A stretch of 64,000 nucleotides of DNA, taken from positions 62,001-126,000 of IMG/VR virus record IMGVR_UViG_3300027791_000007. One strand, 5' to 3'. The stretch's first letter is position 1, and every line of letters begins with the position of its first letter. Made by a program: the position numbers and the translations under genes. This document shows positions 47,770 through 55,310 of this stretch, piece by piece. A model generated the notes under the pieces. It worked only from the letters and a program-made list of their open reading frames with translations. It searched no databases and was not told the origin of the DNA. This DNA is from a virus.

Positions 47770-49210
47770 GTAATTTTACCTTTTCTACTGTATAATTTAA
47801 TTGTTCTGTCTTGTATATATTTAGTCTCTGTTGAAAATGTCTATAAGTGAAATTCTGTCTGCTTAGATATGATATATCGTCTGCAATATCAAAGATTAAA
47901 ACGGAATCTTTATTATCGCCCTTACGCAGCCCACGTCCAATTGATTGGAGCACTCGTACCCTACTTTTACTTGGTGATGCGAACACGATGTTGTGAAGAT
48001 TGCGAATATTGATGCCTGTAGAAAACGTACCATAAGAAGCAATAATGATTGCGTTCTTTTCTTTTTCAACAATGCCTCGTATACTTTCTCTAGTTTTAGT
48101 TTCTGTATTACCATAAACAAAAAATACCTTCTTATCTCCATCCTTCATCATATCATAAAGAGGTTTACCGTGTTTCTCTACAAGTTGAAAAAGGATTAAT
48201 GTGTTACCCTTTACAGTTTCGCCTAATGTTTTAATAAAATTATTTCGTTTTGCATGTGAAACAATATAATTCATTTCTTCTTGATAATCGTATTTTTTAA
48301 CTCGCTTACAATCTTCCTTATCATGTTTCAAGACAATACAGTTAATATTTAGTTGTGAAAGAGTTCCTTTATCAATTAATTCTTTAGTGGTAGTCACTTT
48401 ATTAACAGTACCAAAAAGTCCTTCTAAAATTAATTGATGTGTTTCCATACCATCTAAAGTTCCAGTAAATCCAAATCTATATTTACATTCTGTAAGAAAA
48501 GTCATAATCTTAGTAAGACTTTTAGATTTAAACAAATGGGCCTCATCCCCTATCACACAACCAAATTGATTAAAGTAGGTTCTAGGCATCTTGTAAATTG
48601 ACTGCCAAGTTGAAATAACTATAGGTAACTCTGTATCTTTATCGTGTCCAGAATATATCTTATGTAGTTTAGTTCTATCCATACCATAAGAAACAAAATC
48701 TCCATACATTTGTTCTACTAAAGATGTGGTTGGAACTATGATTAATATCTTCTTTTCTTGTAATAATTGATAATATCTAGTTAAGATATATATTATTAAT
48801 GATTTGCCCGAAGCAGTAGGACTAACAAGAAAACACCTATTTTTTGATATAGCATGTTGGATAGCATCAAGTTGATAGTCTCGCATAACGATGGTCTTTG
48901 GTAGTATGGAGGTGGCAAATTTTCCCACATCCTCACGAATAACATTCCGTTCATTGTCGAATCCTTCCAATGTTAAATTAATTTGATTATTATCACAAAA
49001 GCGCTTGACATAGGCCACTAAGCCAGTATATAATGAACTTGTTCTTAGTTCATATAACCTTATCTTTCCATCCCATAACCTTCTTCTGTAATGTGGCATA
49101 TACCTTGCGCCTGGTACGTCAAAGGTAAAAAAGTCTTTAAGGTTGTGTTCAACATCTTCATCAACTTCACTTACTTTCATAAACACTTCATTCTTTTTAA
49201 TTAGTTTCAT
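47762..49210 (-). CDS. uvsW: RNA-DNA/branched-DNA helicase UvsW
   Basis: Superfamily 2 helicase that unwinds R-loops and reverses forks, and helps the switch from origin- to recombination-dependent replication. 482 aa, shorter than the T4 protein (587). Q-motif-like MRDYQLDAI, Walker A SPTASGKS (130-137), VIGDEAHLF, GFTGTL and motif VI QSIGRGLRKG are clear. Overlaps the oxygenase gene by ATGA. Confidence 0.92.
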   Translation of the reverse strand: MKLIKKNEVFMKVSEVDEDVEHNLKDFFTFDVPGARYMPHYRRRLWDGKIRLYELRTSSLYTGLVAYVKRFCDNNQINLTLEGFDNERNVIREDVGKFATSILPKTIVMRDYQLDAIQHAISKNRCFLVSPTASGKSLIIYILTRYYQLLQEKKILIIVPTTSLVEQMYGDFVSYGMDRTKLHKIYSGHDKDTELPIVISTWQSIYKMPRTYFNQFGCVIGDEAHLFKSKSLTKIMTFLTECKYRFGFTGTLDGMETHQLILEGLFGTVNKVTTTKELIDKGTLSQLNINCIVLKHDKEDCKRVKKYDYQEEMNYIVSHAKRNNFIKTLGETVKGNTLILFQLVEKHGKPLYDMMKDGDKKVFFVYGNTETKTRESIRGIVEKEKNAIIIASYGTFSTGINIRNLHNIVFASPSKSRVRVLQSIGRGLRKGDNKDSVLIFDIADDISYLSRQNFTYRHFQQRLNIYKTEQLNYTVEKVKLHE

Positions 49211-49749
49211 TTCATCTTAGGCCCTAATACCCAACCCACAAGACTTCTTCTTATTCCGTTTGTAATTGGACGAACTCTGTGCCACTGGTCAGATTTAAAG
49301 AAGAGTGCTGTATCTGGTAATGAACGAAATGTTTCATATCTATTTTCAACAGCAGGCGAGTATATTTCCAAATCAAACTCTCCACCCTCAAAAGTATCGT
49401 TTAAAAAAACAGAGAATGACATCTTTCTTACTCTACCATCTTTGTATGGTTTATCATGAACATCTTGATGCCAACCATATTCACCACCTATAGGATACTC
49501 TCCATATTGTAATGGTTCAATTGTATCTATATCAAATCCCCAACCCACATCTTGATTAACTTTTTTAGCAATATGTAGAAAATGTTCTCGTATATCTGCA
49601 TCTTCGATAAAAGAAACATAGGAGTCTCTTTGAGTTTTTCCAGTTTGGTTGTGAGTTTGAGCTGCTTTTACACCTCTAACTCTATCCATAGTCATTACTA
49701 ATAAATATGATGGGATTTCTCTAGTTGTGTATGGCCATCCGTAAGACAT
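49207..49749 (-). CDS. 2-oxoglutarate/Fe(II) oxygenase, PKHD type
   Basis: 180 aa from the ATG at 49749, which overlaps the uvsY stop as TAATG; an ATG at 49767 lacks a ribosome site. Core: YGWHQDVHD (H-x-D), SFSVFLNDTFEGGEFDLE, FFKSDQWHRVRPIT (distal His) and GIRRSLVGWVLGP (Arg for 2-oxoglutarate). This is the PiuC/PKHD hydroxylase pattern. It lies between uvsY and uvsW. Substrate unknown. Confidence 0.8.
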   Translation of the reverse strand: MSYGWPYTTREIPSYLLVMTMDRVRGVKAAQTHNQTGKTQRDSYVSFIEDADIREHFLHIAKKVNQDVGWGFDIDTIEPLQYGEYPIGGEYGWHQDVHDKPYKDGRVRKMSFSVFLNDTFEGGEFDLEIYSPAVENRYETFRSLPDTALFFKSDQWHRVRPITNGIRRSLVGWVLGPKMK

Positions 49750-50174
49750 TACATTCCATGCTCCCATTGTCTAAATGCAATAGCGTTTTTAATATCCCAT
49801 CCTCTACCTTGGATTGATTTTAAAACACCATCAATATATTTGACAATTGTTTCAAGGTACATAATCTTATGTTCCATCTTAATGATATCTTCATCGGATT
49901 CTATGTATATTGATAAGTCTGTTTTTAATACTTTTAAGTCAAATGGTTTTGTTGCATAAATTTTTGCATCAGCTTTACCACCGTAATATTCCCATTTGTC
50001 TCTGTAAATAACTTTATACTCACCCTTTGATTTCCATAAGAGTAGTTCATATCTAGTTTTGTGATCTAGATATTTTGCATATAGTTCTTGGTTTTTGAGG
50101 GATTCGGTGTCTAACTTTTCATCATTTACTACCAAGTCACTTGCGACTTGAATCTTCAATTCATCTAGTGTCAT
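49749..50174 (-). CDS. uvsY: Recombination mediator UvsY
   Basis: Loads UvsX onto gp32-coated single-stranded DNA. 141 aa (T4 137). Layout matches the T4 protein: helical N-terminus (TLDELKIQVASDLVVNDEKL), YAKYLDHKTRYELLL, YYGGKADAK and a C-terminal helix with IKNAIAFRQWEHG. uvsW follows in the same operon as in T4. It has its own late promoter at 50195-50202 in addition to any early transcript. Confidence 0.85.
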   Translation of the reverse strand: MTLDELKIQVASDLVVNDEKLDTESLKNQELYAKYLDHKTRYELLLWKSKGEYKVIYRDKWEYYGGKADAKIYATKPFDLKVLKTDLSIYIESDEDIIKMEHKIMYLETIVKYIDGVLKSIQGRGWDIKNAIAFRQWEHGM

Positions 50175-50194
50175 AATATATCCTTTGTTAATAC

Positions 50195-50202
50195 TATTTA
50201 TA
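50195..50202 (-). promoter_or_regulatory. T4-type late promoter of uvsY
   Basis: Exact TATAAATA on the minus strand followed by GTATTAACAAAGG. It overlaps the stop codon of the tail-tube-like gene; predicted start about 50189, ATG at 50174. Confidence 0.75.
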
Positions 50203-50779
50203 TCTTATTAATAGTATATATTTTGTATCTAAAACTTACGTCTGCTGTTAAATATTCCACATCTGTAGCACCTTGAGTAAATGATAGTGCTCCAACAGCT
50301 ACTGGAAATATATCTTCAAATCTCACCTCTACGATTGGGTTATTCTTATTTGACAAAATTGTTAATGTTGCATCAGAGTACATTGATTTATCAGCAACAG
50401 CACGTCCAACTTGATCAACTGATACATTACTTGGAGTAGATGGTGTCACAGAAGTACTATTTCTAAAAAATGCAAATTGGTCTCTTTGTTGTGGAAAACC
50501 AATACCAGTTAACCAACCGTGTATCTCTCTATAGTTATCTAATTCTTCATCAACAATAAAAGTAATATCTAAATTACCATATGTTATATTTGTGCCTGGG
50601 ATAGGAATATCTTTAAATGGTGTGGGTATGACTGCCTCACCTAAAGTCAAGTCTGGTATAGTTACTGCTGTAGTATTAAATTGCACCTTTGGAAGTTGCA
50701 AGATATTAAAAGCAAATTGTGTAGGACTTAGATAGTCCAAATTAGTTGGTTGTCTTGACAGTGGATTTGTTTCGGCCAT
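50198..50779 (-). CDS. Tail-tube-fold virion protein (gp19 paralog)
   Basis: 193 aa. NPLSRQPTNLDYLSPTQFAFNILQLPKVQF is the opening of a tail-tube-like barrel family. It continues with TIPDLTLGEAVIPTPFKDIPIPG, IVDEELDNYREIHGWL and FPVAVGALSFTQGA, close to T4-type tube folds. A separate gp19 is at 56997. Its place after gp23, with its own late promoter (50805-50812) and the capsid terminator just ahead, is not the T4 position. Tube-initiator, spike-collar or minor tube protein are options. Confidence 0.7.
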   Translation of the reverse strand: MAETNPLSRQPTNLDYLSPTQFAFNILQLPKVQFNTTAVTIPDLTLGEAVIPTPFKDIPIPGTNITYGNLDITFIVDEELDNYREIHGWLTGIGFPQQRDQFAFFRNSTSVTPSTPSNVSVDQVGRAVADKSMYSDATLTILSNKNNPIVEVRFEDIFPVAVGALSFTQGATDVEYLTADVSFRYKIYTINKI

Positions 50780-50804
50780 TACAAACTCCTTACAGTTATA
50801 TTTT

Positions 50805-50812
50805 TATTTATA
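50805..50812 (-). promoter_or_regulatory. T4-type late promoter of the tube-like gene
   Basis: Exact TATAAATA on the minus strand, directly behind the gp23 terminator; predicted start about 50799, ATG at 50779. Confidence 0.8.
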
Positions 50813-50817
50813 ACGCT

Positions 50818-50842
50818 AAAAAAAGGGGGAGCGAACTCCCCC
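50818..50842 (-). terminator. Rho-independent terminator of gp23
   Basis: On the minus strand GGGGGAG-TTCG-CTCCCCC, a perfect 7-bp stem with a UUCG tetraloop, followed by seven T residues (50824-50818). It is 22 bases after the gp23 stop and is the clearest terminator in the window. Confidence 0.9.
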
Positions 50843-50863
50843 CTCTAATATTATTTTCAAATA

Positions 50864-52195
50864 TTACATTAAGTTTGAAACTTTAACTTTTCTGTAATAC
50901 TGGTTAGTCGCAGAAGATACGGAAATCGCACCGTTAGCAGCAGCAGCAACCGTTCCAGTGTGGAATGGGTTAGCAGCAATACCGTAACGAGTTTTGAAAC
51001 CAATCTTTGGTTGGAATGTATTTTCACCAACTGCACGAACCATTTGTAGTGGAACGTAAGGGCAATAGAACATACCAGCGTCATAAGGTGATGTACCTTT
51101 ATATCCAACAATGTAGTATTGTGAGGAAGATACGTTTGCAGAGTATGGGTCTACATAGACTTTAAATCTACCGTTCATAACACCAGCGAAAGTAGTTGAT
51201 GTGTCATCTACGTTCAAGTTGTTATTTAGAGCAGGAGTATAGTCTAGAACACCAGCCATTTGAAGGGCAGATGCGACATCAGCGGAACAGATAATCATGT
51301 TACCTTTTCCTCTTCTTGTCTGTTGACCGATTGCGTTTGCATCTCTTTCAAGAGCGAACATCAAACCTTTAAACTTCTCAACACTCCAACGTCCGTTAGA
51401 ATCTGTGTCTAAGTCAAAGATACCAGCGTTAGTTGTATTTGTTTGAGCACCTTTTACAGCAGAAACATAAATGTTTCTTACAACTTCTCTGTTGATTTCA
51501 GCAAGGATTTCAGCAGATAGGATGTTTGCAAGTTCTGTCTCAGCGTCTAAACCATGAATTGCTTTTAAGTCTTGTGCAAGTTCCATAGTGTATTCTGCTT
51601 TAAGAGCACGTGTTACAGCAGTAACAGTATGCTTCTCAATTGAGAACGCCATTTCAGCAAACTGATTTCCAGCAGCGTCACCTAATGCTTCTGCCTGTGC
51701 AGTTGTCATACCAGTTGCACTAGTATAAGTTCCAGCAGGACTGTCATTAAGAACAGATGGATTAGTTTCACTTGAACCAATATCTCCACCACCGACATCG
51801 CCAGCAGCATTTTGGTTTGAATGATCTGGTAGTGCTTCATCGACAAGTGCTTCTGCACCGTCCATTGATGCAAATCTTGCTCTCATTGCAAAGATTAAAC
51901 CAGTTGGCCCAGTCATAGGTTGCACACCACAAATGTCATATGCAATAAGATTAGGCATTGATCGTCTTACTAGGGAAATCAAGATCGGATCCCATGTGTC
52001 TAGAGAAGCGTTACCACCAACAAAGTTTGTTGGAGCGGCTTCTGTCATGAAGGCTTTATCTTCTTTTAAAGCTTTCTCTTGGTTCTCTAGGATAATTGTA
52101 GTAACGGCCCGTCTGTAACTATCCGAAATTTTTGGTAATTCTGGATGTTCTAGGACTGGCTGCCACTTTTCTTGTAAATGTTCTGTTTGAAACAT
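50864..52195 (-). CDS. gp23: Major capsid protein, T4 gp23-like
   Basis: 443 aa (T4 precursor 521). The N-terminal propeptide ends with FMTE|AAPTN (cut predicted after E52), matching the gp21 cleavage type. The HK97-fold region has the T4-type block LVRRSMPNLIAYDICGVQPMTGPTG. The C-terminus includes PLQMVRAVGENTFQPKIGFKTRYGI. An ideal GGAGG ribosome site (AATAAGGAGGAACACATG) and the following strong terminator fit very high late expression. Confidence 0.97.
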   Translation of the reverse strand: MFQTEHLQEKWQPVLEHPELPKISDSYRRAVTTIILENQEKALKEDKAFMTEAAPTNFVGGNASLDTWDPILISLVRRSMPNLIAYDICGVQPMTGPTGLIFAMRARFASMDGAEALVDEALPDHSNQNAAGDVGGGDIGSSETNPSVLNDSPAGTYTSATGMTTAQAEALGDAAGNQFAEMAFSIEKHTVTAVTRALKAEYTMELAQDLKAIHGLDAETELANILSAEILAEINREVVRNIYVSAVKGAQTNTTNAGIFDLDTDSNGRWSVEKFKGLMFALERDANAIGQQTRRGKGNMIICSADVASALQMAGVLDYTPALNNNLNVDDTSTTFAGVMNGRFKVYVDPYSANVSSSQYYIVGYKGTSPYDAGMFYCPYVPLQMVRAVGENTFQPKIGFKTRYGIAANPFHTGTVAAAANGAISVSSATNQYYRKVKVSNLM

Positions 52196-52227
52196 GTGTT
52201 CCTCCTTATTTAAACAATTTTACGTTA

Positions 52228-53526
52228 TTATTTCGTATTCGCACTCTTGACACTTCTACCTATGGCAGACATGTAGACATTCATAGTATCAGTTGTGTCA
52301 ATGTCCTTTACGGTGCCAGTTTCTACATCATCAAATGCGCCAACCACCTCTTTAATGGTTCTTGGAAAGTAACTTTCTTTCAAAGTATCAATTTTCTCTC
52401 TAAATGATTCTTCGTCAGTGAAGTCAACTTCTCTAACCAGCGATTGAAACTTTTCAATTTCAGTTTCAGCCAAATCAGTAACACTCTCTGATATGACCTT
52501 TTCCCTCACTAGTTTAGCATTCTGTTCTTTAGACTCGACTACCTTTTGGATAGTTTCGTCCAGTTTGCTTTCTAGTTTAGAAATCTTGTCTGATTGTGCC
52601 TCAAGTACATCGTACTTTTCGTCAGGCACGTCTACATAATGATCTTCAAAGAGTTGTTTCAATCCAGAGATAAAGTCCTCAGCAATTTCACCTTTTAGTC
52701 CTCGTTCAATTGCAAGTGTATTCTCTTTCATCCATTCTTCGACAACATAATTCAAGTAGTTGTCAACTTTTTCCGATAGGTCGTCTTTGGTTTCATTAAT
52801 TTCAGAAGTAAGTTCGTTCTTATATTCTTCTTCAAGACGTTCTACTTCTTCTCTTACCTTAGATTTAACTGCAGCTTCAAATACTGTTGCAGCTTTTTTC
52901 TTAAATTCATCTGTTAGTTCAGAATTTTCATCGTTCATAAGTGCATCGACATGTTCTTTAACATCTATGTCTGCAACTCTTTTCTCGATTTTTTCTGATT
53001 TTTCTTTAGAAGCTTCGTCCATGTCCATTTCGTCCATCTTATTGTACATGGCCATAAGTTTTTCCATCTTTGCCTTAGGCATAGATGCCATCGCATTAAT
53101 CATCTTGTCTTTCATTTCCATTTTAGTCATTTCTGCGATTTCTTCTTCACCTTTTACGTTCTCATCGCCTGCAGCGAGAGACTTAGCAACTTTACCTTCT
53201 CCATCATTTGGTGTATCCATTTTATCTGCACCACCTTGTGATTTCTGTTGAGCGTCGCCTGAAACTTGTTTAGCTTTAGCAGCTGCTTTTTTACCAACAT
53301 CTGCACCAGCAAGATTACTTGCTTTAACTGCATCTTTAGTTACAGTTCCTTCTGGTTTTGCACCACCAACATCGTCTTTGCCAGTTGCACCATCAGTTGG
53401 AACAGATTCTTGTTTTTCTGCTTTCGCAGCGTTTTTCATAGGAGCATCGGCACCGTTGGCTTCTTCTAATTCACCAAGTACTTCAGCTTCCAATTCCTCA
53501 ATGGTTTTGTCTAATTGATCAGCCAT
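52228..53526 (-). CDS. gp22: Prohead core scaffold protein, T4 gp22-like
   Basis: Main scaffold removed by the prohead protease during maturation. 432 aa, much longer than T4 gp22 (269). The N-terminal about 130 residues are low-complexity Ala/Lys/Gly/Asp. The rest is a highly charged helix (EKRVADIDVKEHVDAL, SKLESKLDETIQKVVESKEQ), ending with VYMSAIGRSVK as in gp22-type proteins. Order 21-22-23 agrees with T4. Own late promoter at 53569-53576. Confidence 0.85.
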   Translation of the reverse strand: MADQLDKTIEELEAEVLGELEEANGADAPMKNAAKAEKQESVPTDGATGKDDVGGAKPEGTVTKDAVKASNLAGADVGKKAAAKAKQVSGDAQQKSQGGADKMDTPNDGEGKVAKSLAAGDENVKGEEEIAEMTKMEMKDKMINAMASMPKAKMEKLMAMYNKMDEMDMDEASKEKSEKIEKRVADIDVKEHVDALMNDENSELTDEFKKKAATVFEAAVKSKVREEVERLEEEYKNELTSEINETKDDLSEKVDNYLNYVVEEWMKENTLAIERGLKGEIAEDFISGLKQLFEDHYVDVPDEKYDVLEAQSDKISKLESKLDETIQKVVESKEQNAKLVREKVISESVTDLAETEIEKFQSLVREVDFTDEESFREKIDTLKESYFPRTIKEVVGAFDDVETGTVKDIDTTDTMNVYMSAIGRSVKSANTK

Positions 53527-53568
53527 GGGATTCTCTCCTTTTTATTTAACTCTATGGTTATTAACTAT

Positions 53569-53576
53569 TATTTATA
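53569..53576 (-). promoter_or_regulatory. T4-type late promoter of gp22-gp23
   Basis: Exact TATAAATA on the minus strand; predicted start about 53563, ATG at 53526. No separate late box is seen before gp23, so the scaffold and capsid genes probably share this one. Confidence 0.75.
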
Positions 53577-53578
53577 AA

Positions 53579-54223
53579 TTACAACATTTTGAGGAACTTA
53601 GCAAATTCTAATGCTTGATTTGCAGCTTTCCCCTTCTCAAGTCTTTGTTTCATCTCCACCAAATGTGGTTCAAGATAACTTCCATTATCCCACACCCACT
53701 CTTTTCCTTCCATGATACCTTCCACGAAAGCGGATGGAGCCGATGGATCAGCAACGATATCAGCCGCAGTTGCGAGCATGAAATCTTTGTTTACATAGTT
53801 TGCACCACCTTTTGATACTAAACTACCCATACCTCTTGATGAAACACCTAATGTAGCACCCTCATCCATAAGACTTTTTACAATCTTACCCATAGGGGTG
53901 TCCATTATTTTTGCCTCTCCGATAAAATTTTTACCTTCGGGCACTAATGATGTTATCAAATGAGATGCTCTTTCGAGATTTACAGTCGGCCCTTCTGGGT
54001 GACCTAATTCTCCAAAAGCTCTCTTTTTCGCTATGAAGTTTTTATTATACTTACCTACTTCATTAGTCAATACTTCCATAGGATAAACACGGCCATTTCG
54101 GTTCTTTATGTCCGCCTGCATGAAAACACCACGAATTTTATAGTTCTTCTTACCATCAGCAGCTTCTTCTGCGATAAAATGAACATCTTGGATATCTTCT
54201 GTAATTAATTTTACTAAGCGCAT
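53579..54223 (-). CDS. gp21: Prohead maturation protease, T4 gp21-like
   Basis: Serine protease that cuts scaffold, capsid and internal proteins after (L/I)-x-E. 214 aa (T4 212). Catalytic His lies in FGELGHPEGPTVNL and the Ser in LGVSSRGMGS. Its own N-terminus MRLVKLITE ends in I-T-E, a self-cleavage-type site, and resembles the leaders on several cargo candidates in this window. Own late promoter at 54255-54262. Confidence 0.95.
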   Translation of the reverse strand: MRLVKLITEDIQDVHFIAEEAADGKKNYKIRGVFMQADIKNRNGRVYPMEVLTNEVGKYNKNFIAKKRAFGELGHPEGPTVNLERASHLITSLVPEGKNFIGEAKIMDTPMGKIVKSLMDEGATLGVSSRGMGSLVSKGGANYVNKDFMLATAADIVADPSAPSAFVEGIMEGKEWVWDNGSYLEPHLVEMKQRLEKGKAANQALEFAKFLKML

Positions 54224-54254
54224 TTGTTTACCTTTTCCGAAATCTTATTACTTT

Positions 54255-54262
54255 TATTTATA
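54255..54262 (-). promoter_or_regulatory. T4-type late promoter of gp21
   Basis: Exact TATAAATA on the minus strand; predicted start about 54249, ATG at 54223 after AAGGTAA. Confidence 0.75.
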
Positions 54263-54285
54263 ATTATAAAATGTTCTATAATTAT

Positions 54286-54879
54286 TTAAATTCCAGTTTG
54301 TCCTAGAATGATTTCTTCTACATATATTTTGCTGTTAGAACCAGCAGTCTCGTTAATATGTGATATACTGTAACATGATCTTGCAGTAGCATCACCAGTA
54401 AATGTTGCAGTACTACTACCATCAACAGCACCAAGTGTGATTGTTGTAGAACCCACAGCAGATACATTAACATTTGTTAACAGTGTATTCCATGCAGCAA
54501 CATCAGCATCCACTACAGATATTTGATCACCTACAGCAAAAGGATGATTTACACCACCACCGCCTGGGGAGTTACCACCACCTTCTCCTCTTTGTGCAAC
54601 TGTTAATACCACTGGATCAGCAGAAGTTGCAGACAAAATTTGAATTGCGTTTGGTCTTTCTTCTGGTATCATAGTGATTACAGTACCCCCATCTATATAA
54701 CTTCCGTTGGTTGCTGTAACTGTTGTACCCTCTTGTGTTATTTTGACAAAACCATTCTCTCCACCATGTTCCGAAATTCTGATAGCAGAACTTGGCCCTA
54801 ATGGCCCCAGAACTAACGAAGCCGCGGCATTGTTGGCTTGAACGATTTTACCAATGTGTCGTAACATTTTAAACGCCAT
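54286..54879 (-). CDS. Beta-rich virion protein inserted between gp68 and gp21
   Basis: 197 aa, Gly/Thr/Ala/Val-rich, low in Lys, with a poly-Gly/Pro stretch (GEGGGNSPGGGG) near the middle and WNTLLTNVNVSAVG strands. The composition fits a head decoration or collar protein. T4 has no gene at this position. The ribosome site AGGAGAA lies 6 bases upstream. Function unknown. Confidence 0.65.
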   Translation of the reverse strand: MAFKMLRHIGKIVQANNAAASLVLGPLGPSSAIRISEHGGENGFVKITQEGTTVTATNGSYIDGGTVITMIPEERPNAIQILSATSADPVVLTVAQRGEGGGNSPGGGGVNHPFAVGDQISVVDADVAAWNTLLTNVNVSAVGSTTITLGAVDGSSTATFTGDATARSCYSISHINETAGSNSKIYVEEIILGQTGI

Positions 54880-54888
54880 TTTATTCTC

Positions 54889-55131
54889 CTATATGTCTAA
54901 AATCTCTCGTTCAAAGTACTTGATTAAATCTTTCTCTGGAACGCTATTTTTTTTCGCTACATTTTTAATTGTTTTTTCAAAAGTATTTAGGAAATCAGAA
55001 GGTTTGTCATCCATAACTTGAAAAATTCCGTCCACAGCTTTCTTCATCCTAGGCGACAATTTCTTGTACTCCTTAGATTTTTTGTGTTCGTCCTTTTCAA
55101 GAACTGTATTATACATACCTTCAAATATCAT
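54889..55131 (-). CDS. gp68: Prohead core protein, T4 gp68-like
   Basis: 80 aa, charged and helical (KEYKKLSPRMKKAVDGIFQVMDD, FEKTIKNVAKK). Position (20-67-68-21) and size agree with the T4 prohead core protein gp68; sequence similarity is not strong enough to be sure. Its start abuts the end of the gp67-like gene. Confidence 0.6.
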   Translation of the reverse strand: MIFEGMYNTVLEKDEHKKSKEYKKLSPRMKKAVDGIFQVMDDKPSDFLNTFEKTIKNVAKKNSVPEKDLIKYFEREILDI

Positions 55132-55310
55132 TATTCTTCTGTCTCATCTGCATTTGGGAGTCCATCTCTAACAAAAGTCTTTGCAACTTCTTTTCTTTTT
55201 GCTTCAAGAGCATCCCCTACTTTGGTTTGAATAGCGGCCTTAAAAGCATCTTCTGCCTCAAGGTTATTCTTATTCACAACTGCATCAACAAACTCTTTAC
55301 TTGTCGCCAT
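55131..55310 (-). CDS. gp67: Prohead core protein, T4 gp67-like
   Basis: 59 aa from the ATG at 55310, with GGAGATG just upstream. The frame is open further upstream, but that region lies inside gp20. The sequence is helical and acidic/basic mixed (KEFVDAVVNKNNLEAEDAFK), ending in an acidic tail (LPNADETEE), as expected for the T4 prohead core protein (80 aa). It overlaps the portal gene by 14 bases. Confidence 0.6.
   Translation of the reverse strand: MATSKEFVDAVVNKNNLEAEDAFKAAIQTKVGDALEAKRKEVAKTFVRDGLPNADETEE

Noticed and set aside
52760-53251. 163-aa plus-strand reading frame, Ser/Phe-rich
   Set aside because: Antisense shadow of the Lys/Glu-rich gp22 gene; Ser/Phe/Leu bias is what the reverse strand of such codons gives, and it has no ribosome site.
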